Numbered from the stretch's first letter, positions 18,517 through 27,528 are shown. The stretch: DNA of 64,000 nucleotides from Bradyrhizobium sp. BRP22 (GCF_020194175.1 NZ_JADYVX010000001.1:248001-312000), one strand, 5' to 3'. Notes: generated by a model not told the origin, from the sequence alone. Numbers and translations: made by a program.

Positions 18517-19626
18517 ATGAATGTCCAGATTCGTGAACGTCCGGAGGCGACACTTTCCGCCAGCATCAAGACCGCGATCGCCGATTGCGACATCCATCCG
18601 GCGCGCGCCACCCCAGCCGAGCTCTATCCATTCCTCGCCAAGCGTTGGCATGCGCATCTCGAAACCTTCGGCGTCCACGCTTATCAGGGCATGATGGGCG
18701 GCCCACCCTATCCCAAGGCGCAGCCGAACGCCTCGCGCCGCGACGCCTATCCGCCGGAAGGCGGACCGCAGGGCTCGTCGCTTTCCTTCATGCAGCAACA
18801 GCATCTCGATCCGAACAACGTCGCGCTCGGCGTGCTCAATCCGCTCAATACCGGGCAGGGCATCCGCAATCAGGATCTCGCGGCCGCGATTTGCTCGGCG
18901 ATCAATGACTGGCAGATCGAGAAATGGACCAGCAAGGACCCGCGCCTGAAAGGCTCGGTTGTCGTCGCCAATGAGGACGGACAGGCGGCGGCCGCCGAAA
19001 TCCGCAAGCGCGCCGGTGATGCGAACTTCGTGCAGGTGCTGCTGCTCAGCCGCAATGTCGAGCCGCTCGGCCAGCGCCGCTATTGGCCGATCTATCAGGC
19101 GGCGGAGGAGGCCGGGCTTCCGGTCGGCGTGCACGCCTTCGGCTTCGGTGGCAATCCCATCACCGCCTCGGGCTGGCCGAGCTTCTACATCGAGGAGATG
19201 GTCGGCCACTCGCAGTGCCAGCAGACCGCGCTGGCGAGTCTTGTTCTGGAAGGCGTGTTCGAGCGCTTTCCGAAACTGAAGATGGTGATGGTCGAAGCCG
19301 GCTTCGGCTGGGCGCCATCGCTGGCCTGGCGGCTCGATAAGGTGTTCGAGCGCCTGCATGCCGAGGTGCCGCATCTGAAGCGCAAGCCATCGGATTATAT
19401 CCGCGACCACATCTGGTGGACCACGCAGCCGATGGAGGATCCGGAAAGCCGCGAGCATCTGTTCCAGACCATCGAATGGATCGGCTGGGACAGACTGTTG
19501 TTCGCGACCGACTACCCGCATTGGGACTATGACGAACCCTCGCGCGTGCTGCCGGCCGGCGTCAGCGACGTCAATAAGCAGGCGTTCTATCTCGACAATG
19601 CGTGCAAGCTGTACGGACTTTCTTGA
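18517..19626 (+). CDS. Amidohydrolase-2 (ACMSD-like) family protein, paralogue of the gene at 17382
   Basis: A 369-residue protein. The ATG at 18517 follows GAGAGGAGA with good spacing; a GTG at 18499 is less likely. It has the same barrel landmarks as its neighbour: DCDIHPARA, GVHAFGFGG, FPKLKMVMVEAGFGWAP and ATDYPHWDYD. Overall order matches throughout but with clear divergence, pointing to an old duplication and perhaps successive or alternative steps. Its TGA shares one base with the ATG of the Rieske gene (TGATG), so the two are co-translated. Confidence 0.86.
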   Translation: MNVQIRERPEATLSASIKTAIADCDIHPARATPAELYPFLAKRWHAHLETFGVHAYQGMMGGPPYPKAQPNASRRDAYPPEGGPQGSSLSFMQQQHLDPNNVALGVLNPLNTGQGIRNQDLAAAICSAINDWQIEKWTSKDPRLKGSVVVANEDGQAAAAEIRKRAGDANFVQVLLLSRNVEPLGQRRYWPIYQAAEEAGLPVGVHAFGFGGNPITASGWPSFYIEEMVGHSQCQQTALASLVLEGVFERFPKLKMVMVEAGFGWAPSLAWRLDKVFERLHAEVPHLKRKPSDYIRDHIWWTTQPMEDPESREHLFQTIEWIGWDRLLFATDYPHWDYDEPSRVLPAGVSDVNKQAFYLDNACKLYGLS

Positions 19627-20039
19627 TGGCGAAGCACGTGGTTGCCCCGGTGAATGAACTGCCGCCGGGCACAAGGAAGTTCCTGGAGATCGATGGCCGG
19701 CCCATCGCAGTCTTCAACGTGAAAGGCGAATTCTTCGGTCTCTTGAATCGCTGCCCGCATCAGGGCGCCTCGCTGTGCGAGGGACCGCTGATCGGTCTCG
19801 CGCAATCGTCCGATCCGGGCGAGATCGAATACACGAAGCTCGGCGAGATCATCCGCTGCCCCTGGCACGGCTGGGAGTTCGATATCCGCACCGGTCAGTC
19901 CTACTGCGACCCGAAGCGCTTCCGCGCGCGGGCCTATCCGGTCAATATCGAGCCGGGCACGGCTCTGGTGAAGGGCCCGTATGTTGCGGAGACCATCGCG
20001 GTCTCGGTGGAAAGCGACTACGTGGTGGTGGATTTGTAA
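19626..20039 (+). CDS. Rieske [2Fe-2S] ferredoxin-type protein
   Basis: A 137-residue soluble Rieske protein. Cluster ligands are visible as CPHQG (~residues 42-46) and CPWHGWEF (~80), the C-x-H and C-x2-H pair. The start at 19626 overlaps the previous stop. It lacks a catalytic oxygenase domain and a membrane anchor, so it is either an electron carrier for an oxygenase encoded elsewhere or the small component of an enzyme with the two amidohydrolases. That coupling is inferred from overlap alone. Confidence 0.88.
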   Translation: MAKHVVAPVNELPPGTRKFLEIDGRPIAVFNVKGEFFGLLNRCPHQGASLCEGPLIGLAQSSDPGEIEYTKLGEIIRCPWHGWEFDIRTGQSYCDPKRFRARAYPVNIEPGTALVKGPYVAETIAVSVESDYVVVDL

Positions 20040-20044
20040 TCCAC

Positions 20045-20150
20045 TGTCATTCCGGGGCGCGCGCAGCGCGAGCCCGGAAGCCATTTCACCGCTTGCACTT
20101 GCCGCCCGATGGATTCGGGGTTCGCTGCTGCGCATCGCCCGGAATGACGA
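20045..20150. repeat. Intergenic repeat family A, copy 2
   Basis: Begins TGTCATTCCGGGGCGCG and ends CGCCCGGAATGACGA, with inner GAGCCCGGAAGCCATTTC and GATGGATTCGGGGTTCG. It sits between convergent genes. Confidence 0.85.
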
Positions 20151-20172
20151 CGGTGGTCAGAGGCCGGCAGTG

Positions 20173-21483
20173 TCACGCGGCGACCGCTTCACGCGCCTCG
20201 ATCGTTTGGCCGCCGCGATAGACCGTGACGGTCGCGATGATGCCGAGCGTTGCCGCGAACATCAGCCAGAAGCCCGGCGAGGCCTTGTCGCCGGTGTGGT
20301 CGATCAGCCAGGTCGAGGCGAACGGCGTGAACGTGCCGAACAGTGCCGCCGCCAATGCGAAAGCCAGCGAGAAGCAGGTGGTGCGCACATGCGCCGGCAC
20401 GATCTCGACCAGGCAGCCGAGCATGGTGCCGCTGTAGACGCCGAAATAGAACGAGAACATCATCTCGACCGCCAGCATCTTGCCGAAGCTCGGCGCGGCC
20501 ACCAGCCAGTGCAGCGCAGGATAGGCGGTGATGAAGGCGAGTCCTGCGATCGTCAGCAGCACCGGCTTGCGGCCGATGCGGTCGGAGACGGCGCCGCCGA
20601 CCGGATTCCAGATGAAGTTGGTCACCGCCACCAATAGCGTGACCAGCAGCGCGTCCTGCGTCGACAGTTTCAGCACGTTCTTGCCGAAGGTCGGCGTGTA
20701 GACGGTGACAAAGTAGAATGTGGTCGTGGTCAGGATCGCGATCATCATGCCGAGGATCACGATGCGCCAGTTCGCGATCGCGGAAGCAAACACTTCGGAG
20801 GCGGTCGGATGCCGCTTCATGGCGAGGAACGCCGGCGTCTCCTCGAGCGTCCGCCGCAGCACGAAGATGAAGGGGATGATCAGGCAGCCGATGAAGAACG
20901 GGATGCGCCAGCCCCAGGCCGACACGGTCGCCGGCGAGATCATCTCGCTCAGGACAAAGCCGACGATCGCGGCGACGAAGATCGCGACCTGCTGGCTCGC
21001 CGACTGGAACGAGGTGTAGAAGCCGCGGTTGCCGGGAGTTGCGATCTCCGACAGATACACCGAGACGCCGCCGAGCTCGACGCCGGCGGAAAAGCCCTGC
21101 AGCAGCCGGCCGAGCAGCACGATGACGGGCGCAGCGATGCCGATGGTCGAATAGCTCGGGCAGATCGCGATGACCACCGTGCCCATCGCCATGATCGCCA
21201 GCGTGACGATCAAGCCCTTGCGGCGTCCGATCCGATCGATATAGGCCCCCAGCACGATGGCGCCGACCGGGCGCATCAGTGCGCCCAGCCAGAATACGCC
21301 GAAGGTGTTGAGCAGCGAGGCGGTCTCGTTGTCGGAAGGGAAGAACGCTTTGCCGATTGCGCTGGCATAGAAGCCGAACAGGAAGAAATCGAACTGCTCG
21401 AGAAAATTGCCGCTGGTCGCGCGCAAGATGGCGCCGATGCGCGATTTGATCTGCGGTATCTCTGCCGTGTTCGTCGGCGCCAT
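20173..21483 (-). CDS. MFS transporter, metabolite:H+ symporter (MHS) family
   Basis: A 436-residue inner-membrane protein with twelve predicted helices. The start at 21483 is chosen by fit to the family ([20 protein letters not shown]); in-frame codons up to 21552 add a charged, family-foreign stretch. The N-terminal [16 protein letters not shown] and loop 2-3 [11 protein letters not shown] are typical of MHS members (citrate, proline/betaine and related organic-acid symporters). It converges on the amidohydrolase/Rieske genes and may import their substrate, which is inference. Conserved RxGRR-type loops are intact. Confidence 0.9.
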   Translation of the reverse strand: MAPTNTAEIPQIKSRIGAILRATSGNFLEQFDFFLFGFYASAIGKAFFPSDNETASLLNTFGVFWLGALMRPVGAIVLGAYIDRIGRRKGLIVTLAIMAMGTVVIAICPSYSTIGIAAPVIVLLGRLLQGFSAGVELGGVSVYLSEIATPGNRGFYTSFQSASQQVAIFVAAIVGFVLSEMISPATVSAWGWRIPFFIGCLIIPFIFVLRRTLEETPAFLAMKRHPTASEVFASAIANWRIVILGMMIAILTTTTFYFVTVYTPTFGKNVLKLSTQDALLVTLLVAVTNFIWNPVGGAVSDRIGRKPVLLTIAGLAFITAYPALHWLVAAPSFGKMLAVEMMFSFYFGVYSGTMLGCLVEIVPAHVRTTCFSLAFALAAALFGTFTPFASTWLIDHTGDKASPGFWLMFAATLGIIATVTVYRGGQTIEAREAVAA

Positions 21484-21618
21484 GCGCGTCCTCTCCCTGT
21501 TGTCGTGCTGCGGCGCCTCGCCGCAGGGTTCAGCTCTGCGGCAATTTGGCACAGCCGGCTGGCGCGACCAACCCGCAAAACGCGGTGGCCACCCTGAATC
21601 TTCAGGATTCGTCGGGGC

Positions 21619-22518
21619 TCAGGCCTTGCCCTGGGCCGAGGACACCACCCACTGCCGGAACGCCGCAAGCTTCGGCGCATCGGCCCTGGCCTGTGGCGAG
21701 ACCAGGTAGAAGCCGGCGTCGGCGGGGAGCGTGATCTTGAAGGGAACCACCAGCCGCCCCTTGGCGATGTCGTCCTGGACGTACGATGTCCTGCCCATGG
21801 CGACGCCGATGCCGTCGATCGCGGCCTGAATGGTCACGAAGATCAGGTCGAAGGTGACGCCCGGCTGTTTCGAGAGGTCGGGCGGCAGCCCAGCCGCCGT
21901 CAGCCACAGGCGCCAGTCGTCGCTGTTGATGTTGCTGGTATGCAGGAGCACGTGGTCGCGAAGGTCTTCAGGGCATTTCAGCGGCTTCTCGCCCTTGAGC
22001 AGAGACGGGCTGCAGACCGGAAACAACTCGTCCGCCATCAGCCAATCGGCGCGCAATCCCTGCCATTGGCCGCGACCGTAGCGGATCGCGGCATCGACAT
22101 TGTCGCGCTGGAAATCGACCAGGCTGGTCGAGGTGGTGATGCGCACGTCGATGCCGGGATGCGCCTCCTGGAACGTGGAGAGCCGTGGCAGCAGCCATTT
22201 CGCCGCCAGCGAGGCCAGCGTCGACACCGTCAGCACGTGGTCGTCCTCGCGCCGCAGCAGCCGGTCGGTAGCCAGCTTCAAATCGTTGAAGGCGGCGCGG
22301 ACGCCCGGGAGATATTCCGCGGCCTTCGGCGTCAGCGTCAGCGCCCGGTTCTGCCGCACGAACAATCTGACACCGAGCTCCTGCTCCAGCCGCTTGATCT
22401 GATGGCTGATCGCAGTCTGCGTCACGTTCAGCTCGGCGGCGGCCTGGGTGAAGCTCAGGTGCCGCGCCGCGGCCTCGAAGGCCCGCAAACCGTTCAGCGA
22501 AGGCAGCCTGGCGGTCAT
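21619..22518 (-). CDS. LysR-family regulator, GcvA-like
   Basis: A 299-residue regulator with the GcvA-type N-terminus (LPSLNGLRAFEAAARHLSFTQAAAELNVTQTAISHQI, shown from position data as residues ~4-40) and a LysR substrate-binding domain (~90-295). The ATG at 22518 is preferred; a GTG at 22539 would place the start inside a perfect inverted repeat (22537-22557). It is divergent from a DUF1127 gene at 22637. In Brucella and Agrobacterium the GcvA-like LysR VtlR controls small DUF1127 proteins, so a similar pairing is plausible here but untested. Confidence 0.9.
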   Translation of the reverse strand: MTARLPSLNGLRAFEAAARHLSFTQAAAELNVTQTAISHQIKRLEQELGVRLFVRQNRALTLTPKAAEYLPGVRAAFNDLKLATDRLLRREDDHVLTVSTLASLAAKWLLPRLSTFQEAHPGIDVRITTSTSLVDFQRDNVDAAIRYGRGQWQGLRADWLMADELFPVCSPSLLKGEKPLKCPEDLRDHVLLHTSNINSDDWRLWLTAAGLPPDLSKQPGVTFDLIFVTIQAAIDGIGVAMGRTSYVQDDIAKGRLVVPFKITLPADAGFYLVSPQARADAPKLAAFRQWVVSSAQGKA

Positions 22519-22536
22519 CTCCCCCGTTTCTCCCAG

Positions 22537-22557
22537 CACATGATTTTATCTCATGTG
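22537..22557. promoter_or_regulatory. Inverted repeat between the LysR and DUF1127 genes, candidate LysR operator
   Basis: CACATGA at 22537-22543 and TCATGTG at 22551-22557 form perfect 7-bp arms around TTTTATC. It lies 19 bp upstream of the LysR ATG and 80 bp upstream of the DUF1127 ATG, where LysR proteins usually bind divergent promoters. Confidence 0.55.
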
Positions 22558-22636
22558 AAACGGTACAAAGTGTCGTTTGTGCAAAGCGGCATCAGCGCTG
22601 ATATTCCGTGCAGTAGATTAGCCATAGGAGCTGCGC

Positions 22637-22852
22637 ATGTCCACTTGCACCCATGAATCGATGATAAATCATCATGGACAGGGCCTGTTCGCGCAGGTGC
22701 TGCCCCAGTTGACCGAGACGCTTCACGTCTGGCGCCAGCGGTATGAGGCGCGCCGCGAGTTGGCGCAATGGTCCGAGCGCGACCTCCACGACATCGGCAA
22801 GTCCTGGAGCGACATCGCTTACGAGGCCGAAAAACCCTTCTGGCGGGCATGA
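22637..22852 (+). CDS. DUF1127 (YjiS-like) small protein
   Basis: A 71-residue protein preceded by AGGAGC seven bases before the ATG. The C-terminal half RYEARRELAQWSERDLHDIGKS (split here: RYEARRELAQ, WSERDLHDIGKS) matches the arginine-rich DUF1127 motif with its closing D-x-G. Such proteins bind RNA or act in phosphate, carbon or stress adaptation in alphaproteobacteria; which applies here is unknown. The GNAT gene follows after 66 bp in the same direction. Its promoter region is shared with the divergent LysR gene. Confidence 0.9.
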   Translation: MSTCTHESMINHHGQGLFAQVLPQLTETLHVWRQRYEARRELAQWSERDLHDIGKSWSDIAYEAEKPFWRA

Positions 22853-22918
22853 GGTGACGCCAACGCTGGCGCTGCCCTCCCACGGGGGCGCCGGCCAATT
22901 CTTTCCGGAGAGCGTGTC

Positions 22919-23539
22919 ATGAGCAGTCTGCGTCTCGACGATCTCAAGCAATATTCCGACGTGCTGCGTTCGCGCACCGGTGAGACGATCACCGTGCGCT
23001 TCGTCGAGCCGAGCGATGCGGAGGAGCTGCAGAACTATTTCCGCTCGCTCTCGACCCGCTCCCGCTACAATCGTTTCCTCGGCGCGATGCGCGAACTGCC
23101 CAAGGACGTGCTGGAACATTTCATCCATGTCGGCGAGCACGAGCAGTTCAGCGTCGTCGCCACCGCGATGGTCAACGGCTTTGAGGTCATCGTCGGCGAA
23201 GCGCGCTATGCCTTCCATGCCGAGGATGCGAGCATCGAGTTCGGCATCTCGATCGATGACCGCTGGCAGGGCCAGGGCATCGGCCGTGCGCTCCTGAAGA
23301 ATCTCGAATGTCGCGCCGCCGCGCTTGGCGCCGAGCATTTGTTCGGTGACACGCTGCGTTCGAACGATGCCATGATCGCGCTGGCGAAGAAGGCCGGCTA
23401 CGCCGTCACCAACAGCCCCGGCGACTGGAAGCTGGTGCGCTTTGCGAAACACATCGACATCGGACCGCAAGATATCCCATGTGCCAGCTGGCGGCTCGCC
23501 GCCGCCCGCAAGGCCGCTTTCTCCTCGCTTGCGGTTTGA
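22919..23539 (+). CDS. GNAT-family N-acetyltransferase
   Basis: A 206-residue protein with the GNAT fold: the acetyl-CoA-binding motif A is DRWQGQGIGRALLKNLE (Q-x-x-G-x-A/G form, ~residues 118-134), preceded by the beta4 strand ASIEFGISI. The N-terminal ~30 residues (SSLRLDDLKQYSDVLRSRTG) precede the domain. The acceptor is unknown. A strong intrinsic terminator follows the stop, so the gene closes this transcription unit, probably shared with the DUF1127 gene. Confidence 0.9.
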   Translation: MSSLRLDDLKQYSDVLRSRTGETITVRFVEPSDAEELQNYFRSLSTRSRYNRFLGAMRELPKDVLEHFIHVGEHEQFSVVATAMVNGFEVIVGEARYAFHAEDASIEFGISIDDRWQGQGIGRALLKNLECRAAALGAEHLFGDTLRSNDAMIALAKKAGYAVTNSPGDWKLVRFAKHIDIGPQDIPCASWRLAAARKAAFSSLAV

Positions 23540-23545
23540 TCACTG

Positions 23546-23583
23546 GCCCGGTTCTGGTTGCCCCAGAACCGGGCTTTTTTCTT
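23546..23583 (+). terminator. Rho-independent terminator after the GNAT gene
   Basis: GCCCGGTTCTGG at 23546-23557 pairs perfectly with CCAGAACCGGGC at 23563-23574 across a 5-nt loop, and six T residues follow directly. Confidence 0.93.
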
Positions 23584-23602
23584 TGTCTTCGATCCGTCCC
23601 AC

Positions 23603-23632
23603 CGTCGTCCCGGGTCAAGCCCGGGACGACGG
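23603..23632. repeat. Short family B hairpin
   Basis: CCGTCGTCCCGGG, TCAA-type centre, then CCCGGGACGACGG: a minimal perfect hairpin made of the arms found at the ends of family B copies. Confidence 0.8.
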
Positions 23633-23639
23633 CGCGCGC

Positions 23640-23745
23640 TAGAGCATTTTCGGTTCTGATTGAATCAGAACCGAAGCTCTAGATTCTTGTTTTGACGCGT
23701 TTTCTTCACGCGAACCGGTATCCACTTCGCTCGAAAACGCTCTAG
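23640..23745. repeat. Dispersed intergenic repeat with CTAGAGCATTTTCGG end
   Basis: Contains the palindrome TTCGGTTCTGATT-GAATCAGAACCGAA (split at its centre), then CTCTAGATTCTTGTTTTGAC, CTTCACGCGAACCGG and CGAAAACGCTCTAG. I recognise this ~105-bp element as recurrent in Bradyrhizobium-type genomes. Its right end supplies the TAG stop of the adjacent SDR gene, so it inserted at, or trimmed, that gene's 3' end. Confidence 0.75.
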
Positions 23746-24443
23746 AACTTCTCCACCCAGGGGCGCAGCTCCACTTCCCACGTCCAGGCGCTGCGCGGCT
23801 GCTGCAGCACGTTCCAATAGCTGAGCGCAATCGCGTCCGGATCGAGCAGCGAATCCGGATGGTCTTCGGGATCAGGGCGCGTCTTGCTGCGGATGCCGCC
23901 GTCGATGACGAAATGCGCGATATGGATTCCCTGTGGCGATAGTTCGCGCGCCATGCTCTGCGCGAGGCCGCGCAGCGCAAACTTGCCCATCGCAAACGAC
24001 GATGACTGCGCATACCCCTTGACGCTGGCCGAAGCGCCCGTGAACAGGATCGCGCCGTGCTTGTTCGGCAGCATGCGCCGCGCGGCCTGCTGCGCCACCA
24101 GGAAGCCGCCGAAGGCTGAGACTGCGATCGCGTTGGCGACATCGGCCGGCACGAGGTCGACCAGCGGGCCGCGTGCCCGCGCGCTGGCGTTATAGACCAC
24201 GAGGTCGGGCGTTCCGATCTCGCGCTCGACCAGGCCGAACAGACGTTCGACCTCATCCGCGTCGGTTGCGTTGCAGGCAAAGGCGCGCGCGCCGGTCTCG
24301 CTGCAGAGCGCGCCGAGCTTTTCGATTTGGCGTGCGGCCAGCGCCACGCGAATTCCTTCGCGCGAAAATAGCCGCGCCAGCGAAGCGCTCAGGCCTTCAC
24401 CGACACCGACGATCAGGGCGATCTTGTATTTTGGGGTTTCCAT
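23742..24443 (-). CDS. Short-chain dehydrogenase/reductase family protein
   Basis: A 233-residue SDR-like protein. The start at 24443 (METPKYKIALIVG) is chosen because the family begins here; the open frame upstream to 24671 crosses the divergent promoter. The nucleotide site is VGVGEGLSASLARLF instead of TGxxxGxG, and the expected YxxxK is replaced by SSSFAMGKFAL (S-F-A-M-G-K), so the catalytic Tyr is missing. It resembles the atypical SDRs often annotated as glucose 1-dehydrogenase-like, and may not be a classical dehydrogenase. Its last codons and stop come from the repeat at 23640. Confidence 0.8.
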   Translation of the reverse strand: METPKYKIALIVGVGEGLSASLARLFSREGIRVALAARQIEKLGALCSETGARAFACNATDADEVERLFGLVEREIGTPDLVVYNASARARGPLVDLVPADVANAIAVSAFGGFLVAQQAARRMLPNKHGAILFTGASASVKGYAQSSSFAMGKFALRGLAQSMARELSPQGIHIAHFVIDGGIRSKTRPDPEDHPDSLLDPDAIALSYWNVLQQPRSAWTWEVELRPWVEKF

Positions 24444-24594
24444 GAGCTTTCCTTGAGCTGCCGGAGAAGATTTTGCTGTGGCAAGAAGGCTGCGGCGAAA
24501 TTGACTCTCCCGCCGCAACCGTATGGGGCGACATCCCGGCATTCGATGTGCGATAGTCTCATCCAACAGATGAGGAAACGAACCAGAGATTTCA

Positions 24595-26376
24595 ATGCAG
24601 CCGCTGAAACACGCTTCCCACGCCGATATCGCCAACCAGCCGGGCCTGCTCGCGCCGGATACGTCGGGCATGAATTTCTACCAAGCCGATCCGGCGCTTC
24701 AGGATCTGCTGCGGCTGCATCTGCCCGATGCGCTGTTTCGCCATATCGAGCCGCATCTCGATCGGCTGGGGGCGCTCGCAGGCGGCACCCTCGACGAATG
24801 CGCGCGGCTGGCCGACCGCCATGTGCCGGTGCTGCACCAGCGCGACAAGTTCGGCCGTGACGTGCAATGGGTCGAATATCATCCGGCGTATCGCGAACTG
24901 GAGAAGGCCGCTTTCGGCGAGTTCGGCATCCACGCGATGTCGATCCGCAAGGGCATTCTGGGCTGGCCGGACAAATATCCCGTCGTCGCCAAGCATGCCT
25001 TCACTTTCCTGTTCAACCAGACCGAATTCGGCATGGGCTGCCCGATCAACGTCACCGACGGCTGCGCGAAGCTGCTGGCGAATTTCGGCAGCGAGGCGCT
25101 GAAGGCGAAATATCTCGACGGCCTGACCCAGACCGACATGGAGAAGCTGACACAAGGCGGCCAGTTCATGACCGAGAAGGAGGGCGGCTCCGACGTCGGC
25201 ACGCTGACCACGACTGCGGTGCAGGACGGCGACCACTGGAGACTCTACGGCGAGAAATGGTTCTGCTCGAATGCGGACGCCAAGGTCGTGATGCTGCTGG
25301 CGCGGCCGGAGGGCGCGGGCCCTGGGACGCGCGGCGTCGGCCTGTTCCTGATGCCGCGCTTCCTCGATGACGGTTCGCAAAATCACTATCGGATCGTGCG
25401 ATTGAAGGACAAGCTCGGCACCCGCTCGATGGCTTCGGGCGAGATCAAGCTCGAAGGCGCGATCGCATACGCGATCGGCAAGCTTGATCGCGGCTTCGTG
25501 CAGATGGCCGAGATGGTGAACTCGTCGCGGCTCTCCAACGGCGTCAAGTCGACTGCGCTGATGCGACGCGCGTATCATGATGCGATGACGGTGGCGAAGG
25601 GCCGCGTCGTGTTCGGCAGCCGCATCATCGACCTGCCGCTGGCGCGGCGGCAATTGATGAAGATCATGCTCGCGACCGAGCAGGCGCTGTCGATGAGTTT
25701 CTTGACCGCCGATGCGCTCGACCGCGCTGAAGCCGGCAGCCAGGACGCGGCGGCGTTCCTGCGCATCCTGACGCCGACTTTGAAATTCCGTGCCACCCGC
25801 GATGCGCGAAAGGTCTGCGGCGATGCCATGGAGATGCGCGGCGGCATCGGCTACATCGAGGAATTCGTGACCGCGCGGCTGCTGCGCGATGCACATCTCG
25901 GTTCGATCTGGGAAGGCACCGGCAACATCGTCGCGATCGATGCCTTGAAACGCGCCGTTGGCCGCCATGGCGCCGACGCGGCACTCGCGGCGGACCTGCA
26001 TGCACGGCTCGACGACAGCGCCAATGTACCGCAGGCCTGGCGCAGCCGCCTGCATGAACTGACCGACCGCGCCGTCGGCTTTGCGCGCGAAGTCGCCGGC
26101 CGGATGGATAATGAAGCCGAAGCACGGCGCGCCACCAGCCTGCTTTACCACGTCGCAAGCGCGGTGACGCTCGCCTGGGAAGGCGGGCGCATCCATGAGA
26201 TGCGCGGCGATGCGCGGCGGCTCTTGCTGTCGCGGCTGGTGATCGACCATCGCGTCGCCGCCCACGATCCGTTCCGGCTGACGGAAAATACCGTGGCCCG
26301 CGCCATCACCGATCGCCTGCTCGGCGACCGTGCCGTCGGGATAGCCGAGGTTGGCGAACTGCTTCTCGCAGCGTAG
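24595..26376 (+). CDS. Acyl-CoA dehydrogenase family protein, AidB-like
   Basis: A 593-residue flavoprotein, longer than ordinary acyl-CoA dehydrogenases (~380) and similar in build to AidB. An N-terminal ~150-residue extension is followed by the middle domain (TQGGQFMTEKEGGSDVGTLT, WFCSNADAKVVMLLARP) and the C-terminal helical domain with RGGIGYIEEFVTARLLRD and WEGTGNIVAIDALKRA. The Glu of YIEEF is at the position of the catalytic base. AidB proteins act in the alkylation response or in an uncharacterised isovaleryl-type oxidation. It is divergent from the SDR gene, with CTCATC-CAACA-GATGAG at 24558-24574 in the shared promoter region. Confidence 0.88.
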   Translation: MQPLKHASHADIANQPGLLAPDTSGMNFYQADPALQDLLRLHLPDALFRHIEPHLDRLGALAGGTLDECARLADRHVPVLHQRDKFGRDVQWVEYHPAYRELEKAAFGEFGIHAMSIRKGILGWPDKYPVVAKHAFTFLFNQTEFGMGCPINVTDGCAKLLANFGSEALKAKYLDGLTQTDMEKLTQGGQFMTEKEGGSDVGTLTTTAVQDGDHWRLYGEKWFCSNADAKVVMLLARPEGAGPGTRGVGLFLMPRFLDDGSQNHYRIVRLKDKLGTRSMASGEIKLEGAIAYAIGKLDRGFVQMAEMVNSSRLSNGVKSTALMRRAYHDAMTVAKGRVVFGSRIIDLPLARRQLMKIMLATEQALSMSFLTADALDRAEAGSQDAAAFLRILTPTLKFRATRDARKVCGDAMEMRGGIGYIEEFVTARLLRDAHLGSIWEGTGNIVAIDALKRAVGRHGADAALAADLHARLDDSANVPQAWRSRLHELTDRAVGFAREVAGRMDNEAEARRATSLLYHVASAVTLAWEGGRIHEMRGDARRLLLSRLVIDHRVAAHDPFRLTENTVARAITDRLLGDRAVGIAEVGELLLAA

Positions 26377-26439
26377 GCTCGTGCTTCACCCTCTTCGGGA
26401 GCGGTGAACGCAACGATAAACAACAGAGGGGAAACACCG

Positions 26440-27528
26440 ATGAAGGCCGCCGTCCTGTACGAAGTCAACAAGCCGCTCGTGATCGAGGACGTCAGCCTGC
26501 CAAATCCCGGCCCGCGCGAAGTGCTGATCCGCACCTCCGTCGCCGGCCTCTGTCATTCCGACCTGCACTTCATGGAAGGACTCTATCCGCATCCGCTGCC
26601 TGCGGTGCTCGGCCACGAATCCGCTGGCGTGGTGGAGAAGGTCGGCTCCGATGTGAACTATGTGAAGCCCGGCGATCATGTTGTGACCTGCCTTTCGGTG
26701 TTCTGCGGCACCTGCGACAATTGCACCACGGGCCGCACCGTGCTGTGCACTGACACCACCGTGAAGATGCTGCCGGGCGCGTCCAACCGGTTGTCCTGGA
26801 ACAGGCCGGAGAAATTGAACCAGTTCCTCAATCTCTCGTCCTTTGCCGAGCAGATGCTGGTGCACGAGAATGCGATCGTGAAGATCCGCAAGGACATGCC
26901 GCTCGAACTCGCCGCCCTGATCGGCTGCGGCGTCATCACGGGCTATGGCGCTGTCGTGAACACAGCGAAGGTGCAGGCCGGCGAGACGGTGGCGGTGATC
27001 GGCTGCGGCGGCGTCGGCATGGCCGCGATCAACGGCGCCGAGATCGCCGGCGCCGGCCGCATCATCGCCATCGACACCAATCCTGCGAAACTGCAACTTG
27101 CGACCAAGCTCGGCGCCACCGACATCATCGATCCCAGGAATGGCGACGTGGTGCAGCAGGTGCGTGAACTCACCGGTGGCGGCGTGCATCACTCGTTCGA
27201 GGTGCTGGGCCGCAAGGAGACCGCCGAGCAGGCCTTCGGCATGCTGGCCCCCGGCGGCACCGCGACCATTGTCGGCATGATCCCGTTCGGCCAGAAGATC
27301 GAGCTGCACGGCTTTGATTTCCTCAGGGAGCGCCGGATCCAGGGCTCGTCGATGGGCTCCAATCATTTCCGTGTCGACATGCCGCGGCTGGTCGAGTTCT
27401 ACATGCGCGGCAAATTGCACCTGGAGGACTGGATCTCGGCGAAATTGAAACTATCCGAGATCAATGACGGCTTCGCCAACATGAAAGCCGGCAAGACGCT
27501 GCGCAGCGTGGTGGTGTTCGATAGCTGA
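26440..27528 (+). CDS. Zinc-dependent alcohol dehydrogenase (MDR family)
   Basis: A 362-residue enzyme. The ATG at 26440 follows AGAGGGGA; the in-frame ATG at 26404 would add an atypical leader. Catalytic zinc ligands are in GLCHSDLHF (Cys ~38) and LGHES (His ~59); structural zinc is held by CGTCDNCTTGRTVLC (four Cys, ~90-104). NAD binding is VIGCGGVGMAAING. The AidB-like gene lies 60 bp upstream in the same direction, so the two may be co-transcribed. The alcohol substrate is unknown. Confidence 0.92.
   Translation: MKAAVLYEVNKPLVIEDVSLPNPGPREVLIRTSVAGLCHSDLHFMEGLYPHPLPAVLGHESAGVVEKVGSDVNYVKPGDHVVTCLSVFCGTCDNCTTGRTVLCTDTTVKMLPGASNRLSWNRPEKLNQFLNLSSFAEQMLVHENAIVKIRKDMPLELAALIGCGVITGYGAVVNTAKVQAGETVAVIGCGGVGMAAINGAEIAGAGRIIAIDTNPAKLQLATKLGATDIIDPRNGDVVQQVRELTGGGVHHSFEVLGRKETAEQAFGMLAPGGTATIVGMIPFGQKIELHGFDFLRERRIQGSSMGSNHFRVDMPRLVEFYMRGKLHLEDWISAKLKLSEINDGFANMKAGKTLRSVVVFDS

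Noticed and set aside
24592..26265. 557-codon minus-strand frame opposite the AidB-like gene
   Set aside because: Antisense shadow; the plus-strand frame has all the acyl-CoA dehydrogenase motifs.
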